From the NCBI GenBank assembly GCA_021737145.1, contig JAIPEN010000015.1, positions 36,043-100,042 of the forward strand: DNA of 64,000 nt, given 5' to 3'. Below, in pieces: positions 1-8,773 of this stretch. This DNA comes from Desulfarculaceae bacterium (GTDB taxonomy: Bacteria > Desulfobacterota > Desulfarculia > Desulfarculales > Desulfarculaceae). A program made the position numbers and the translations under genes. The notes below the pieces were generated by a model, which ran no database searches, had not been told where the DNA came from, and saw nothing but the letters and a program-made list of their open reading frames with translations. Position 1 is the first letter of the stretch. Each line of letters begins with the position of its first letter.

Positions 1-1
1 G

Positions 2-454
2 TTCTCGGGCGACCTGGACAAGATGCTGGCCTCCATGATCATCGCCACCGGCGCGGCGGCCATGGGCATGAAGGTGGTGATGTTCTTCACCTTCTGGGGC
101 ACCGCCGCCCTGCGCGACGCCAAGAAGCAGGCCGGGGGCAAGGACTTCATGTCCAAGATGTTCGGCTGGATGCTGCCCAAGGGCAGGGGCGAGCTCAAGC
201 TGTCCCAGATGAACATGGGCGGCATGGGCACCGCCATGCTCAAGGGCCTGATGAAAAAGAAGAACGCTCCCACCCTGGACCAGCTTTTCGACATCGCGGC
301 CCAGCTGAACGTGGAAATCAAGGTGTGCGAGATGTCCATGGACCTGATGGGCTTCAAGCACGAGGAGCTTATCGACTATCCCGGCATGGACTACGTGGGT
401 GTGGCCACCTTCCTGGCCCATGCCAAGAACTCCGCCAACCAGCTTTTCATATAA
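2..454 (+). CDS. DsrE2/DsrE-DsrF-DrsH-like sulfur relay protein, 5' truncated
   Basis: The frame is open from the first bases of the window, so the gene starts upstream; 150 residues are visible. The visible part carries the FFTFWG segment and, near its C-terminal end, a Cys followed by MSMDLMG (VCEMSMDLMG). Both are typical of the DrsE_2 branch, membrane-associated or cytosolic proteins thought to hand persulfide sulfur to TusA-like carriers. The next gene, 31 bp downstream, is a TusA homologue, and a cytochrome b and an HdrD-like Fe-S protein follow, so a role in sulfur transfer linked to redox is likely. The family is clear; the sulfur donor and acceptor are inferred. Confidence 0.85.
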   Translation, partial: FSGDLDKMLASMIIATGAAAMGMKVVMFFTFWGTAALRDAKKQAGGKDFMSKMFGWMLPKGRGELKLSQMNMGGMGTAMLKGLMKKKNAPTLDQLFDIAAQLNVEIKVCEMSMDLMGFKHEELIDYPGMDYVGVATFLAHAKNSANQLFI

Positions 455-485
455 ACCAAGCCGAGCAATTACTGGAGGAATAGCA

Positions 486-722
486 ATGTCCGATTACGCC
501 GCTGACAAGGTTCTGGATCTCAAAGGTCTTCCCTGCCCCATGCCCGTGGTCAAGATGAGCCAGGAGATCGGCTCGGTGGACGTGGGCCAGATCATCGAGG
601 TGCACACCACCGATCCCGGCTCCCTGAGCGACTTCCCGGCCTGGGCCGAGACCTCGGGCAACGAGGTGCTGGGCTCCGAGCAGGGCGAGTTCATCAAGAT
701 TTTCATCAAGCGCAATAACTAG
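486..722 (+). CDS. TusA-family sulfur carrier protein
   Basis: 78-residue cytosolic protein of the SirA/TusA fold. The hallmark Cys-Pro-x-Pro motif is at residues 17-20 (GLPCPMPVVK); in the family this Cys carries a persulfide that is passed to partner proteins. Length matches the family (about 75-80 residues). The ATG at 486 is chosen because a GGAGG site lies about 8 nt upstream. It sits between a DsrE2-like protein and a NarI/HdrD-like electron-transfer pair in one operon, which suggests dissimilatory sulfur trafficking rather than tRNA thiolation. It might still serve molybdenum-cofactor or tRNA sulfur delivery, as other TusA proteins do. Confidence 0.93.
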   Translation: MSDYAADKVLDLKGLPCPMPVVKMSQEIGSVDVGQIIEVHTTDPGSLSDFPAWAETSGNEVLGSEQGEFIKIFIKRNN

Positions 723-740
723 CCCCGAGGCAGGACGAGC

Positions 741-1454
741 ATGGTCAACCAGATCTTCTACCTAATCACCGTGCCCATGGTCTACGTGGCCGTGGCCTGG
801 TGCATCGTGGGGATCGTGGTGAAGGTGGCGCGGGTGGCCAAGGCCCCCGCCCATCCCTTCACCCTCAAGGTGTTCCCGGACAAGGACCACCCCGTGCCCA
901 GCCCCGTTTGGGGAGCCCTGAGCATGCCCACCGTGCGCCGCCACAACCCGACCTTCTGGGTGTTTTTGATCCTGTTCCATCTGGGCATAGCCGTGCTCAT
1001 CCTGGCCCACCTGGATCTATTGCCTTGGTTCAACATCTATCCCGAGGACTCCGAACACATGATCGGCAACGGGGCGGTGGGGGTGGTGGTCACCACGGCC
1101 ATCCTTTATTTCCTGCTGCGCCGCTTCGCCTCTCCCCTCAGGGAGATCTCGGTGCCGGCTGATTATCTGCTGCTGTTCCTGCTGTTTTGCACGGCCATGA
1201 GCGGGGACATCATCTCCTGGGCCAACTCCTGGAGCGAGAACGGTTTCGTGCTCACCAAGCAGGACTTCGGCGCCTACCTGAACGGCCTGTTCCACTTCTC
1301 CTGGGCCGACCCGGCCGAGGCGATAGACGGCGGCCACTACGTGGTGCTGGTGGTGCACGTGTTTTTGGCCAACCTCTTTCTGATGGTGCTGCCCTTCAGC
1401 AAGATAATGCACACCTTCTTCGCCATCCCGCTGAACAAGCTGAGGAGGGGCTAG
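741..1454 (+). CDS. NarI/DsrM-like membrane cytochrome b subunit
   Basis: 237 residues with about five hydrophobic segments (roughly 5-27, 72-92, 112-128, 145-160, 200-222) and His residues within or near helices (HLGIAVLILAHL, VVHVF) that could ligate b haem. This is the layout of nitrate reductase gamma/DsrM-type quinone-interacting subunits. The next gene begins 5 nt after the stop and encodes an HdrD/DsrK-like Fe-S protein. The pair therefore resembles DsrMK/HdrED modules that move electrons between menaquinone and a thiol/disulfide partner. Which partner is used here is inferred from the adjacent DsrE2 and TusA genes. Confidence 0.82.
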   Translation: MVNQIFYLITVPMVYVAVAWCIVGIVVKVARVAKAPAHPFTLKVFPDKDHPVPSPVWGALSMPTVRRHNPTFWVFLILFHLGIAVLILAHLDLLPWFNIYPEDSEHMIGNGAVGVVVTTAILYFLLRRFASPLREISVPADYLLLFLLFCTAMSGDIISWANSWSENGFVLTKQDFGAYLNGLFHFSWADPAEAIDGGHYVVLVVHVFLANLFLMVLPFSKIMHTFFAIPLNKLRRG

Positions 1455-1459
1455 TCATC

Positions 1460-2707
1460 ATGGAAGCCAAGCTGAAGCAAGAACTGATCGAAACCTTTGG
1501 CGAGCGCCTGACCAAGGCGGCCAAGATGTACCTGGACAACTGCTCGCGCTGCGGGCTGTGCATCGAGGCCTGCCACGCCTATGCCTCCTCGCCCGAGACC
1601 CGCTACACCGCGGTGGGGCGCGCCCAGAACATCCGCCGTCTCTACGAGGAGTACTTCAAGAAAGGCAAGATCGCCAAGAAGCTCAACGAGGCGGTGGAGT
1701 TGGACGACCACTGGATGGAGAAGGTCTACGAGACCGCCTACACCTGCACCGGCTGCCGCCGCTGCATGACCTATTGCCCCTTTGGCATCGACACCGGCGT
1801 GATCCAGGGCATCGCCAAGATGCTCTTGATCACCGCGGACCAGGAGCCCAAGACGCTCACCATGCTGGCCGACATGTCCATCGCCAAGGCCAAGACCATC
1901 GAAAAGACCAAGGAGAACTTCGCCGCCGCGGCCAAGAACCTGGAGGCCGAGGTGCTGCAGCGCTGGCGCTCCGAGGGCGGCGAGGAGGTGGTGCCCCTGG
2001 ACGTGCAGGACGCCAACGTGCTCTACGTGGCCCTGGCCGGCAAGCACTCCATCATCCCGGCCGCGGCCATCATGAACGCGGCCAAGGAGAAGTGGTCCCT
2101 GAGCTACTTCGAGGCGGTGAACTTCGGGGCCTTCGTGGGCAACCCGGCCAAGACCAAGGAGATCGCCGGGCGCATCATCGAGGAGGCCAAGCGCCTCAAC
2201 ATTAAGGAAGTGGTGATCTGCGAGTGCGGCACCGCCTATAGGGTGATGAAGCACATGTCCGGCGAAAAGCCCTTCAAGGTCATCACCTTCGCCGAGCTGA
2301 TCGCGCGCTACGTGGAGCAGGGCCGCATAAAGCTGGACAAGAGCAAGCTGCCCGCCAAGGTCACTTATCACGATCCCTGTCAGATCGCCCGCCAGGGCGG
2401 CATCTACGAACAGCCCCGCTACGTGCTGGGCCAGCTCACCGACAACTTCGTGGAGATGACCCCCAACCGCCAGGCCAACTGGTGCTGCGGCGGTGGCGGC
2501 GGCCTGGTGGCCATGGGCGAAAAGGACTTCCGCATGAAATCGGCCAAGGTGAAAGCCGACCAGGTGAAGGCCACCGGGGCCGAGGTGCTCTGCACCGCCT
2601 GCGAGAACTGCCACACCCAGCTTTCCGACCTGAACGAACACTACGGCCTGGGGGTAAAGGTGGAGTATCTCTCCGACCTGACCGCCAAGGCCCTGGTGCA
2701 GGACTGA
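1460..2707 (+). CDS. HdrD/DsrK-like (Fe-S)-binding heterodisulfide-reductase-type protein
   Basis: 415 residues. Two ferredoxin-type clusters are visible: C28-x2-C31-x2-C34-x3-C38 and C96-x2-C99-x2-C102-x3-C106-P. The C-terminal half carries a CCG domain (HDPC..., then CCGGGG, then CTACENC), the site that in HdrB/HdrD/DsrK holds a special cluster for disulfide chemistry. An earlier CECGTAY segment looks like a degenerate first CCG domain. The ATG at 1460 is 5 nt after the cytochrome stop and is the first start that gives only Fe-S sequence. Likely cytoplasmic and bound to the upstream membrane subunit. A strong terminator follows. Confidence 0.88.
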   Translation: MEAKLKQELIETFGERLTKAAKMYLDNCSRCGLCIEACHAYASSPETRYTAVGRAQNIRRLYEEYFKKGKIAKKLNEAVELDDHWMEKVYETAYTCTGCRRCMTYCPFGIDTGVIQGIAKMLLITADQEPKTLTMLADMSIAKAKTIEKTKENFAAAAKNLEAEVLQRWRSEGGEEVVPLDVQDANVLYVALAGKHSIIPAAAIMNAAKEKWSLSYFEAVNFGAFVGNPAKTKEIAGRIIEEAKRLNIKEVVICECGTAYRVMKHMSGEKPFKVITFAELIARYVEQGRIKLDKSKLPAKVTYHDPCQIARQGGIYEQPRYVLGQLTDNFVEMTPNRQANWCCGGGGGLVAMGEKDFRMKSAKVKADQVKATGAEVLCTACENCHTQLSDLNEHYGLGVKVEYLSDLTAKALVQD

Positions 2708-2820
2708 GTCCGGGCGGGGCGCGAAGCCGGGCCCGGCCCGCGTAGAGCAGCGCTGGCCGAACCTCCGGGGCCCGAGCGGCAAGCCCCATCCGGACCCGCC
2801 TCCGCACTCCTCAATGCGGC

Positions 2821-2852
2821 GGGGCGCCCCAAACGGGGCGCCCCTTTTTTTC
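2821..2852 (+). terminator. Rho-independent terminator of the DsrE/TusA/Hdr operon
   Basis: A perfect 10-bp stem (GGGGCGCCCC twice, self-complementary) around a short AAAC loop is followed by eight Ts. It ends the plus-strand operon and lies just before the end of the convergent MltF-like gene. Confidence 0.9.
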
Positions 2853-2869
2853 GGCCCAGCGGGGCCGGG

Positions 2870-4369
2870 CTATTTCTTCTTGAGCAACTTTTTCCGCTCG
2901 TCGCGCTGCTTGATGATCTGGCGGTAGGCGATGTAGTACTTGTAGATATTGGCCACGTACTGCACCGTCTCCCGGCCGATGACCCGCGCCGCCGCCTGCT
3001 CCACGTTGCGGAACCAGATGTTGGGGTCGAGCCCCATCTTCTTGGTCCGCTGCCTCAGCTGCTCCACCCGGGCCGGGCCCGCGTTGTAGGCGGCAAAGGT
3101 GAACAGCACCTTGTTTAGCTGGTCCACCTGCTTGTCGTTTTTGAAGTAGCGGTCGTAGACGAAGCGCAGGTACTTGACCCCGGCGTGGATGTTGCGGTCC
3201 AGGATGGTGATCTGCTTGATCTCCACCGGCTTGCTGGCTGCGGTGGAGGGCAATATCTGCATCACCCCGACGGCCCCGGCCGGGCTCTTGAGCTTCTGGT
3301 TCAGGCGCGACTCCTGATAGGCCAGGGCGGTGATCATCAGCCAATCGAAGCCATACTGGTCGGCGTACTTGCGGAAGTACTTGATGGTCTTTTTGAAGCG
3401 TTTGATCTCCTCGGGCTCCATCATGTTGCGCACCCACTTGGTGTTTTGCAGATAGCGGTTTATGAGCATGTTGCCCATAAGGGTGCCCTGTTTGTGGCTC
3501 TTGACGAATCGGTTGAGCATCTTCAAAAGCTGGGGGCTTTTCTTGCGCAGGGCCCAGGCGATGGCCCCGCCGCGGTCGATGGACAGCTTCTGGTGCACCT
3601 TGATCTTCTTGAATATCTTGGCCCAGAAATGGGCCAGGTGGTCGTCGGCCACGGTGATGGGTATCAGGCCGGCGTTGACCATCTCCAGGATGTCCTCGGT
3701 CTCCAGGTTCTCGTCGGCCTCTTCTATCTTGATGGGGGCCAGCCCCTTTTTCTTGAACTTGCGGTTTAGCTGCTTGAGGTGCTCGGCGTAGCTGCTGGAC
3801 AGGCGCACGAACACCTGCTTGCCGGCAAGGTCGTCCAGCTTGGTGATCTTGGGCGCGCCGGGCCCGGTGACCACCAGCTCATGGACGTTCTTGCTGAAGG
3901 GATTGCTGAAGGCCACCAGCTTCTGGCGGGCCGGGGTGACGGTGAGCATGGCCGCGGCGATGTCGCCCTTGCCCTCCATCAGGTAGGGGATGAGCTTGTC
4001 GCGGGAAACGGGGAATAGGACCACGTGCACCTTGAGGTGCTTTTTCTTCTTGCCCGCCTTGCGAAGCTGCTTGTTCAGATACTTTTCGAACTGCTGCATG
4101 GCCTCGTAGGTGAGGCCGCGCTCCTTGAGCCCGTCCAGGAAGTAGTTGGTCTTGCTGTAGACCACCAGGGCCCGGATGGCCCGGCGCTCGATCATGCCGT
4201 CCAGGTCGCCCGTCCAGGGCGCCTTGATGGCCGTAAGGAAATCTTGGTGGGTCATGTCGTCCACCGCAGCGGCGGCGGGAGGGGCCCAGGCCGCGGCTGC
4301 CCAGCCCAGGGCCAGCAGGACAATCAGCGCCCCCAGGGCGCGGGATGGTGCGAAATCGTGTCTAATCAT
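2870..4369 (-). CDS. MltF-like membrane-bound lytic murein transglycosylase
   Basis: 499 residues with an N-terminal hydrophobic signal (about residues 12-35, ending in Ala-rich sequence). Residues about 60-310 look like a periplasmic solute-binding (SBP_bac_3) domain. Residues about 340-480 are an SLT domain with the catalytic Glu in ALAYQESRLN, followed by GAVGVMQILPST and AAYNAGPARV. This is the MltF architecture: the SLT domain cleaves peptidoglycan glycan strands, forming 1,6-anhydro ends, and the SBP-like domain binds muropeptides. The protein is unusually Lys-rich, including the C-terminal tail. It is transcribed divergently from lipA. Confidence 0.9.
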   Translation of the reverse strand: MIRHDFAPSRALGALIVLLALGWAAAAWAPPAAAAVDDMTHQDFLTAIKAPWTGDLDGMIERRAIRALVVYSKTNYFLDGLKERGLTYEAMQQFEKYLNKQLRKAGKKKKHLKVHVVLFPVSRDKLIPYLMEGKGDIAAAMLTVTPARQKLVAFSNPFSKNVHELVVTGPGAPKITKLDDLAGKQVFVRLSSSYAEHLKQLNRKFKKKGLAPIKIEEADENLETEDILEMVNAGLIPITVADDHLAHFWAKIFKKIKVHQKLSIDRGGAIAWALRKKSPQLLKMLNRFVKSHKQGTLMGNMLINRYLQNTKWVRNMMEPEEIKRFKKTIKYFRKYADQYGFDWLMITALAYQESRLNQKLKSPAGAVGVMQILPSTAASKPVEIKQITILDRNIHAGVKYLRFVYDRYFKNDKQVDQLNKVLFTFAAYNAGPARVEQLRQRTKKMGLDPNIWFRNVEQAAARVIGRETVQYVANIYKYYIAYRQIIKQRDERKKLLKKK

Positions 4370-4531
4370 GGGCTTGCTCTTTCTCCCTTGAGCCTAGTGA
4401 CCTTCTGGCTTCCAATTTTGCCTGTCCCGGGGAACAAAGCCAAGCTTCAACTTGACGGCCCCCTTGGCGGGCAGCGGCGGCTTGTCATAAGCTAGGGGGC
4501 GAATTACCCAACCCTTGCCTCCGGAGAAGCC

Positions 4532-5407
4532 GTGCCCCAGCCGCGCAAACCCGTCTGGCTCAAGCGCCGCCTGCCCCCGGCCGGAGAGGTGGGCGCGGTG
4601 CGCGCCGGCCTGGCCGCCCGGGGACTGGCCACCATCTGCCAGGAGGGCGACTGCCCCAACCAGGGGGAGTGTTTCGGCCGGGGGGTGGCCACCCTGCTGG
4701 TCATGGGCCGGGTCTGCACCCGGGCCTGCCGCTTTTGCGCCGTGGCCGGCGGCCGCCCCGGGCCCCTGGACCCGGACGAGCCCCGGCGGGTGGCCGTGCA
4801 GGTGGCCGAGCTGAAGCTCAAGTTCGTGGTGATAACCTCGGTGACCCGCGACGATCTGCCCGATGGCGGGGCGGCCCATCTGGCGGCCACGCTGGCCGCG
4901 CTCAGGGAGCGCTGCCCCGGAGTGGGGGTGGAGCTGCTGGTCCCGGATTTCGGCGGCTCGGCCCGGGCCCTGGGCACGGTGTTGGCCGCCGGGCCCGAGG
5001 TGCTGGCCCACAACCTGGAAACCGTGCCCCGGCTCTATGCCACAGCCCGCCCCGGCGCCGGCTACCGCCGCTCCCTGGAGCTGCTGGAGCGGGCGGCACG
5101 GGCGGGCGGCACGGTGAAATCGGGGCTCATGCTGGGCCTGGGCGAAGGGCCGGAGGAGGTGGAGGCGGTGCTGGCCGACCTGCGGGCGGCCGGGGTGCAT
5201 ATCCTCACCCTGGGGCAATACCTCTCCCCCGGGCCGAAACACCTGCCGGTGGAGTCCTATCCGACGCCCGGGGAGTTCGCCGCCTGGGAGAAAAAGGCCC
5301 TGAACATGGGTTTTTCGGCCGTGGCGGCGGCTCCCCTGGTGCGTTCCTCCTATTTGGCCGAGCATTATTGGCGAATGAGCCGCTCCGGCGGGGCCTCCGG
5401 CGAATGA
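4532..5407 (+). CDS. lipA: Lipoyl synthase
   Basis: 291-residue radical-SAM enzyme that inserts two sulfurs into protein-bound octanoyl groups. The auxiliary-cluster cysteines are C36-x4-C41-x5-C47 (with CPNQGEC) and the radical-SAM triad is C62-x3-C66-x2-C69. The C-terminal RSSY motif, whose Ser ligates the auxiliary cluster, is present. Length is normal. The start is a GTG at 4532 with GGAGAA 4-9 nt upstream; no earlier in-frame start fits the family better. No lipB or lplA lies alongside, so the octanoyl transferase must be elsewhere. Confidence 0.96.
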   Translation: MPQPRKPVWLKRRLPPAGEVGAVRAGLAARGLATICQEGDCPNQGECFGRGVATLLVMGRVCTRACRFCAVAGGRPGPLDPDEPRRVAVQVAELKLKFVVITSVTRDDLPDGGAAHLAATLAALRERCPGVGVELLVPDFGGSARALGTVLAAGPEVLAHNLETVPRLYATARPGAGYRRSLELLERAARAGGTVKSGLMLGLGEGPEEVEAVLADLRAAGVHILTLGQYLSPGPKHLPVESYPTPGEFAAWEKKALNMGFSAVAAAPLVRSSYLAEHYWRMSRSGGASGE

Positions 5408-5443
5408 CCACCGGTTTTCTTAACACCTACTGCGCATTAGCCC

Positions 5444-5473
5444 TTGTCACCTGGTTAGGGCCTACGGTACAAA
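5444..5473 (+). promoter_or_regulatory. Candidate sigma-70 promoter for the first TRAP operon
   Basis: TTGTCA and TACAAA hexamers are separated by 18 bp in the 150-bp gap between lipA and dctQ. Both match the consensus only in part, so this is a by-eye suggestion. Confidence 0.35.
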
Positions 5474-5558
5474 TAGCCTGTTTGTGGTAATGTGTTGCCG
5501 TTGAGCCGCCCCTCGCAGGGGCCGGTTTGCCGGCAGTTGGCTCCTCGGGGAGTAGGGC

Positions 5559-6095
5559 ATGAACGCACTTAGAAGCATCGCCAAGTTCATCGACATGATC
5601 AACGAGTATGTGGGCCGGGGGGTGTCCTGGGTCACCGCCCTGCTGGTGGTGGTGGTGTTCACCGACGTGGTCATGCGCTATGCCTTAAACATCAGCTTCG
5701 TGTTCACCCAGGAGCTGGAGTGGCACCTGTTCGGCTTCATCTTCCTGGTCGGGGCCGGCTACACCCTGCTGCACGATGGGCACGTGCGGGTGGACATCAT
5801 CTACCAAAGGTTGAGCACCAAGGCCCAGGCCTGGGTCAACCTGGTGGGCACCCTGCTGTTTTTGTTCCCCGGCTGCTATTTGATCATCGTCACCTCCATG
5901 GGCTTCGTGGACAACTCCTTCACCATCTTCGAAGGCTCGCCGGACCCGGGCGGCATCCCCCTGCGCTTCATCATCAAGAGCATGATCCCCCTTGGCTTCG
6001 CCCTGGTTTGGCTACAGGGCTTCAGCCTGCTGATCAAGAGCTTCCTGACCTTGGCCGGGGCCGAGCAGCCCGGGCAGGATGGGGAGGCCGCCTGA
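5559..6095 (+). CDS. TRAP transporter small permease (DctQ)
   Basis: 178 residues with four hydrophobic helices (about 18-38, 52-72, 92-112, 140-160). The conserved features of DctQ proteins are visible: the ELEWHLFGFIFLVGAGYTL segment and HVRVDIIY. DctQ pairs with the 12-helix DctM subunit to form the membrane part of a sodium-coupled, binding-protein-dependent carboxylate importer. The stop codon overlaps the dctM start (TGATG), showing translational coupling. The binding-protein gene follows dctM. Confidence 0.93.
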   Translation: MNALRSIAKFIDMINEYVGRGVSWVTALLVVVVFTDVVMRYALNISFVFTQELEWHLFGFIFLVGAGYTLLHDGHVRVDIIYQRLSTKAQAWVNLVGTLLFLFPGCYLIIVTSMGFVDNSFTIFEGSPDPGGIPLRFIIKSMIPLGFALVWLQGFSLLIKSFLTLAGAEQPGQDGEAA

Positions 6096-7426
6096 TGTTC
6101 GAGGAATACCTAGCGGGATGGATGTTCCTGGCCCTGACCGTCTGGCTGATGTTCGGCTTCCCGGTCACCTTCACCCTCATGGGCACCGCCCTTTGCTTCG
6201 GGCTCATCGGCTCGGGCTTCGACTTCTTCTTCCTGCTGCCCATGCGCATCTGGGGGGTGATGCAGAACGTGGTGCTGATCGCGGTGCCCCTGTTCATCTT
6301 CATGGGGGTGACCCTGGAGCGCTCCGGCCTGGCCGAGGAGCTCCTGGACACCATGGGGCGGCTGTTCGGCCGCCTCAGGGGCGGCCTGGCCATCAGCGTG
6401 GTGGTGGTGGGCGCCTTGCTGGGAGCCTCCACCGGCATCGTGGGGGCCACGGTGGTGACCATGGGCCTGTTGGCCGTGCCCACCATGCTCCGGCGCAATT
6501 ATCAGAAAGAGCTGGCCTGCGGCACGGTGGCCGCCTCGGGCACCCTGGGCCAGATCATCCCGCCGTCCATCGTGCTGGTGCTGTTGGGCACCATCGTGCA
6601 GGTGCCGGTGGGCGATTTGTTCATGGCCGCCATCTTCCCGGGCCTGATCCTGGTGGCCCTGTACGTCATCTACATCCTCATCGTGGTCAACGTTAAAAAG
6701 GACATCGCCCCGCCCATCCCCCGCGAGGAGTTCGCGGACATGACCATCGGCCAGTTCGCCTGGCGGGTGATCAAGGCCCTGGTGCCGCCGCTGTTTTTGA
6801 TCGTGGCCGTGCTGGGTTCCATCTTCGCCGGGGTGGCCTCGCCCACCGAGGCGGCGGCGGTCGGGTCCGTGGGGGCCATGATCCTGGCCATCGCCAATCA
6901 CCGGTTCAATCTGGGGATGCTTCGGGAGGTGATGCAGACCACCACCAAGCTGACCTGCATGGTGTTCATCATCCTGGTGGGCGCGGCGGCCTTCGGCCTG
7001 ACCTTCCGGGAGCTGGACGGCGACGACCTGGTGCGCACCTTCCTGACCCACATGGCCCACGAGTACTCCCACACCATGGTGCTGATCATCGTCATGGGGG
7101 TGATCTTCCTGGTGGGCTTCGTCTTGGACTTCATCGAGATCACCTTCATCCACGTGCCGGTGCTGGTGCCCATCCTCATCCAGGAGTTCCACTTCGACCC
7201 CCTGTGGATCTGCGTGCTCTTGGCCGTGAACCTGCAAACTTCCTTCATGACCCCGCCCTTCGGCTTCAGCCTGTTCTATCTAAAGGGGGTGACCCCGCCA
7301 GAGGTGAAGACCGGCCACATATACCGTGGCATCATTCCCTTCGTGTTCCTGCAGCTCGTGGGCCTGATCCTGGTGGCCTACTGGAGCGAGCTGGCCACCT
7401 GGTTGCCCTCCGTGGTCTACGACTAG
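6095..7426 (+). CDS. TRAP transporter large permease (DctM)
   Basis: 443-residue, highly hydrophobic protein of the DctM family, about 12 membrane segments. Family features include GIVGATVVTMGLLAVPTML, GTLGQIIPPSIVLVLLG and a C-terminal QTSFMTPPFGFSLFYLKG segment. It is the transport subunit for substrate delivered by a periplasmic DctP. The ATG at 6095 overlaps the dctQ stop; an apparent longer frame upstream is only the shadow of dctQ. The adjacent binding protein at 7595 resembles TakP, so 2-oxo acids or related organic acids are the probable cargo (inference). Confidence 0.94.
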   Translation: MFEEYLAGWMFLALTVWLMFGFPVTFTLMGTALCFGLIGSGFDFFFLLPMRIWGVMQNVVLIAVPLFIFMGVTLERSGLAEELLDTMGRLFGRLRGGLAISVVVVGALLGASTGIVGATVVTMGLLAVPTMLRRNYQKELACGTVAASGTLGQIIPPSIVLVLLGTIVQVPVGDLFMAAIFPGLILVALYVIYILIVVNVKKDIAPPIPREEFADMTIGQFAWRVIKALVPPLFLIVAVLGSIFAGVASPTEAAAVGSVGAMILAIANHRFNLGMLREVMQTTTKLTCMVFIILVGAAAFGLTFRELDGDDLVRTFLTHMAHEYSHTMVLIIVMGVIFLVGFVLDFIEITFIHVPVLVPILIQEFHFDPLWICVLLAVNLQTSFMTPPFGFSLFYLKGVTPPEVKTGHIYRGIIPFVFLQLVGLILVAYWSELATWLPSVVYD

Positions 7427-7594
7427 CCCAAGCGCCTTACAAAAATGTCGGGTTGTCTACGGGCCCTCTTTTGTATTAAAAAGATAGAGTATGTCCATAC
7501 ATATCCCCACCGGCCCCGCCGCGAGGCAGGGCGCGGCGGGCGGAGCTTGTCTCCGTTTGTGTTACGCAGGGCATTAACCCCAGGAGGAGAGGTT

Positions 7595-8698
7595 ATGAAA
7601 CGCAGAGACTTTCTGAAGAAGGCCGGCGTTGGTGCGGCCGCGGCGGCGGCGGCCACCACGGTCAGCGCGCCTGCCGTATTGGCCAAGAAAAAGATCAAAT
7701 GGAAGATGGTCACCACTTGGCCGCCAAACCTGCCCTATCTGCAGACCGGCGCGGTGCGCTTTGCCAAGCGCATCAAGGAAATGTCCGGCGGACAGTTCGA
7801 CATCAAGGTCTACGCGGCCGGCGAGTTGGTTCCGGCCTTCGGCTCCTTCGAGGCGGTGAGCAACGGCACGGTGCAGGCCGGCAGCGGCGCGGCCTATTAC
7901 TGGGCCGGCAAGGCCCCGGCCACCCAGTGGTTCGCGGCGGTGCCCTTCGGCCTCAACGCGGTGGGCATGGCCGCCTGGTTCTGGGGCGGCGACGGCCTCA
8001 AGCTGTGGGAAGAGGTCTACAAGCCCTTTAACCTGATCCCCCGCCCGGCCGGCAACACCGGCGTGCAGATGGGCGGCTGGTTCAACAAGAAGATCAACTC
8101 CATCAACGACTTCAAGGGCCTGAAGATGCGCATCCCCGGCCTGGGCGGCAAGGTGCTGGCCAAGGCCGGCGGCACCGTGGTGCTGACCCCGGGCGGCGAG
8201 ATCTTCACCAACCTGGAGCGCGGCGTGATCGACGCCACCGAGTGGGTGGGCCCGTTGCACGACTACATCATGGGCTTTTACAAAGTGGCCAAGTACTACT
8301 ACTACCCCGGCTGGCATGAGCCGGGAACCGTGCTGGAGAACTTCTTTAACAAGAAGGCCTACGAGGCGCTTCCCAAGGAGTACCAGCTCATGATCGACAT
8401 GGCCTGCGCCGAGACCTACAACTGGATGTTGGCCGGCTTCAACGCCGACAACGGCGCGGCCCTGCAGAAGCTGATCACCAAGCACCACGTGAACCTGGTG
8501 CGCTTCCCGGCCGACGTGTTGGCCCAGCTTCGCAAGATGGCCTACGAGACCCTGGACGAGATCGCGGCCAAGGACAAGCAGGCCGGCAAGGTCCACGCTG
8601 CCTTCAAGAAGTTCCAGAAGCAGGTGGGCACTTGGGGCGAGGTCTCCGAGAAGGCCTACTACGACGTCATCGCGGAGAAGTTCAGCCTCAAGAGCTAG
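7595..8698 (+). CDS. TakP-like TRAP transporter substrate-binding protein (DctP family), Tat-type signal
   Basis: 367 residues. The N-terminus has an RRDFLKK twin-arginine motif and an Ala-rich hydrophobic stretch ending APAVLA, so Tat export to the periplasm is likely. The mature start WKMVTTWPPNLP, the MRIPGLGGKVL segment, DATEWVGPLHDY and YYYYPGWHEPG closely follow the TakP/mannitol-chloroaromatic branch, which binds 2-oxo acids such as pyruvate through a sodium ion and a conserved Arg/Trp. The ATG at 7595 has an AGGAGGAG site 6 nt upstream. A 168-bp gap after dctM may hold its own promoter, and a terminator follows. Confidence 0.92.
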   Translation: MKRRDFLKKAGVGAAAAAAATTVSAPAVLAKKKIKWKMVTTWPPNLPYLQTGAVRFAKRIKEMSGGQFDIKVYAAGELVPAFGSFEAVSNGTVQAGSGAAYYWAGKAPATQWFAAVPFGLNAVGMAAWFWGGDGLKLWEEVYKPFNLIPRPAGNTGVQMGGWFNKKINSINDFKGLKMRIPGLGGKVLAKAGGTVVLTPGGEIFTNLERGVIDATEWVGPLHDYIMGFYKVAKYYYYPGWHEPGTVLENFFNKKAYEALPKEYQLMIDMACAETYNWMLAGFNADNGAALQKLITKHHVNLVRFPADVLAQLRKMAYETLDEIAAKDKQAGKVHAAFKKFQKQVGTWGEVSEKAYYDVIAEKFSLKS

Positions 8699-8720
8699 AA
8701 CCTCACCCTTTTGCAACCAA

Positions 8721-8755
8721 AGCCGGGAGTCCCGTTCGGGGCTCCCGGCTTTTTT
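8721..8755 (+). terminator. Rho-independent terminator after dctP
   Basis: AGCCGGGAG pairs with CTCCCGGCT across a GC-rich loop and is followed by five Ts. It closes the first TRAP operon. Confidence 0.85.
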
Positions 8756-8773
8756 GGGTGTGAAAGAACCAGG

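Noticed and set aside
1450..2782. Long open frames antisense to the HdrD-like gene and elsewhere in the window
   Set aside because: High GC at third codon positions produces long antisense frames; these have His/Gly/Arg-rich composition and no start signals.
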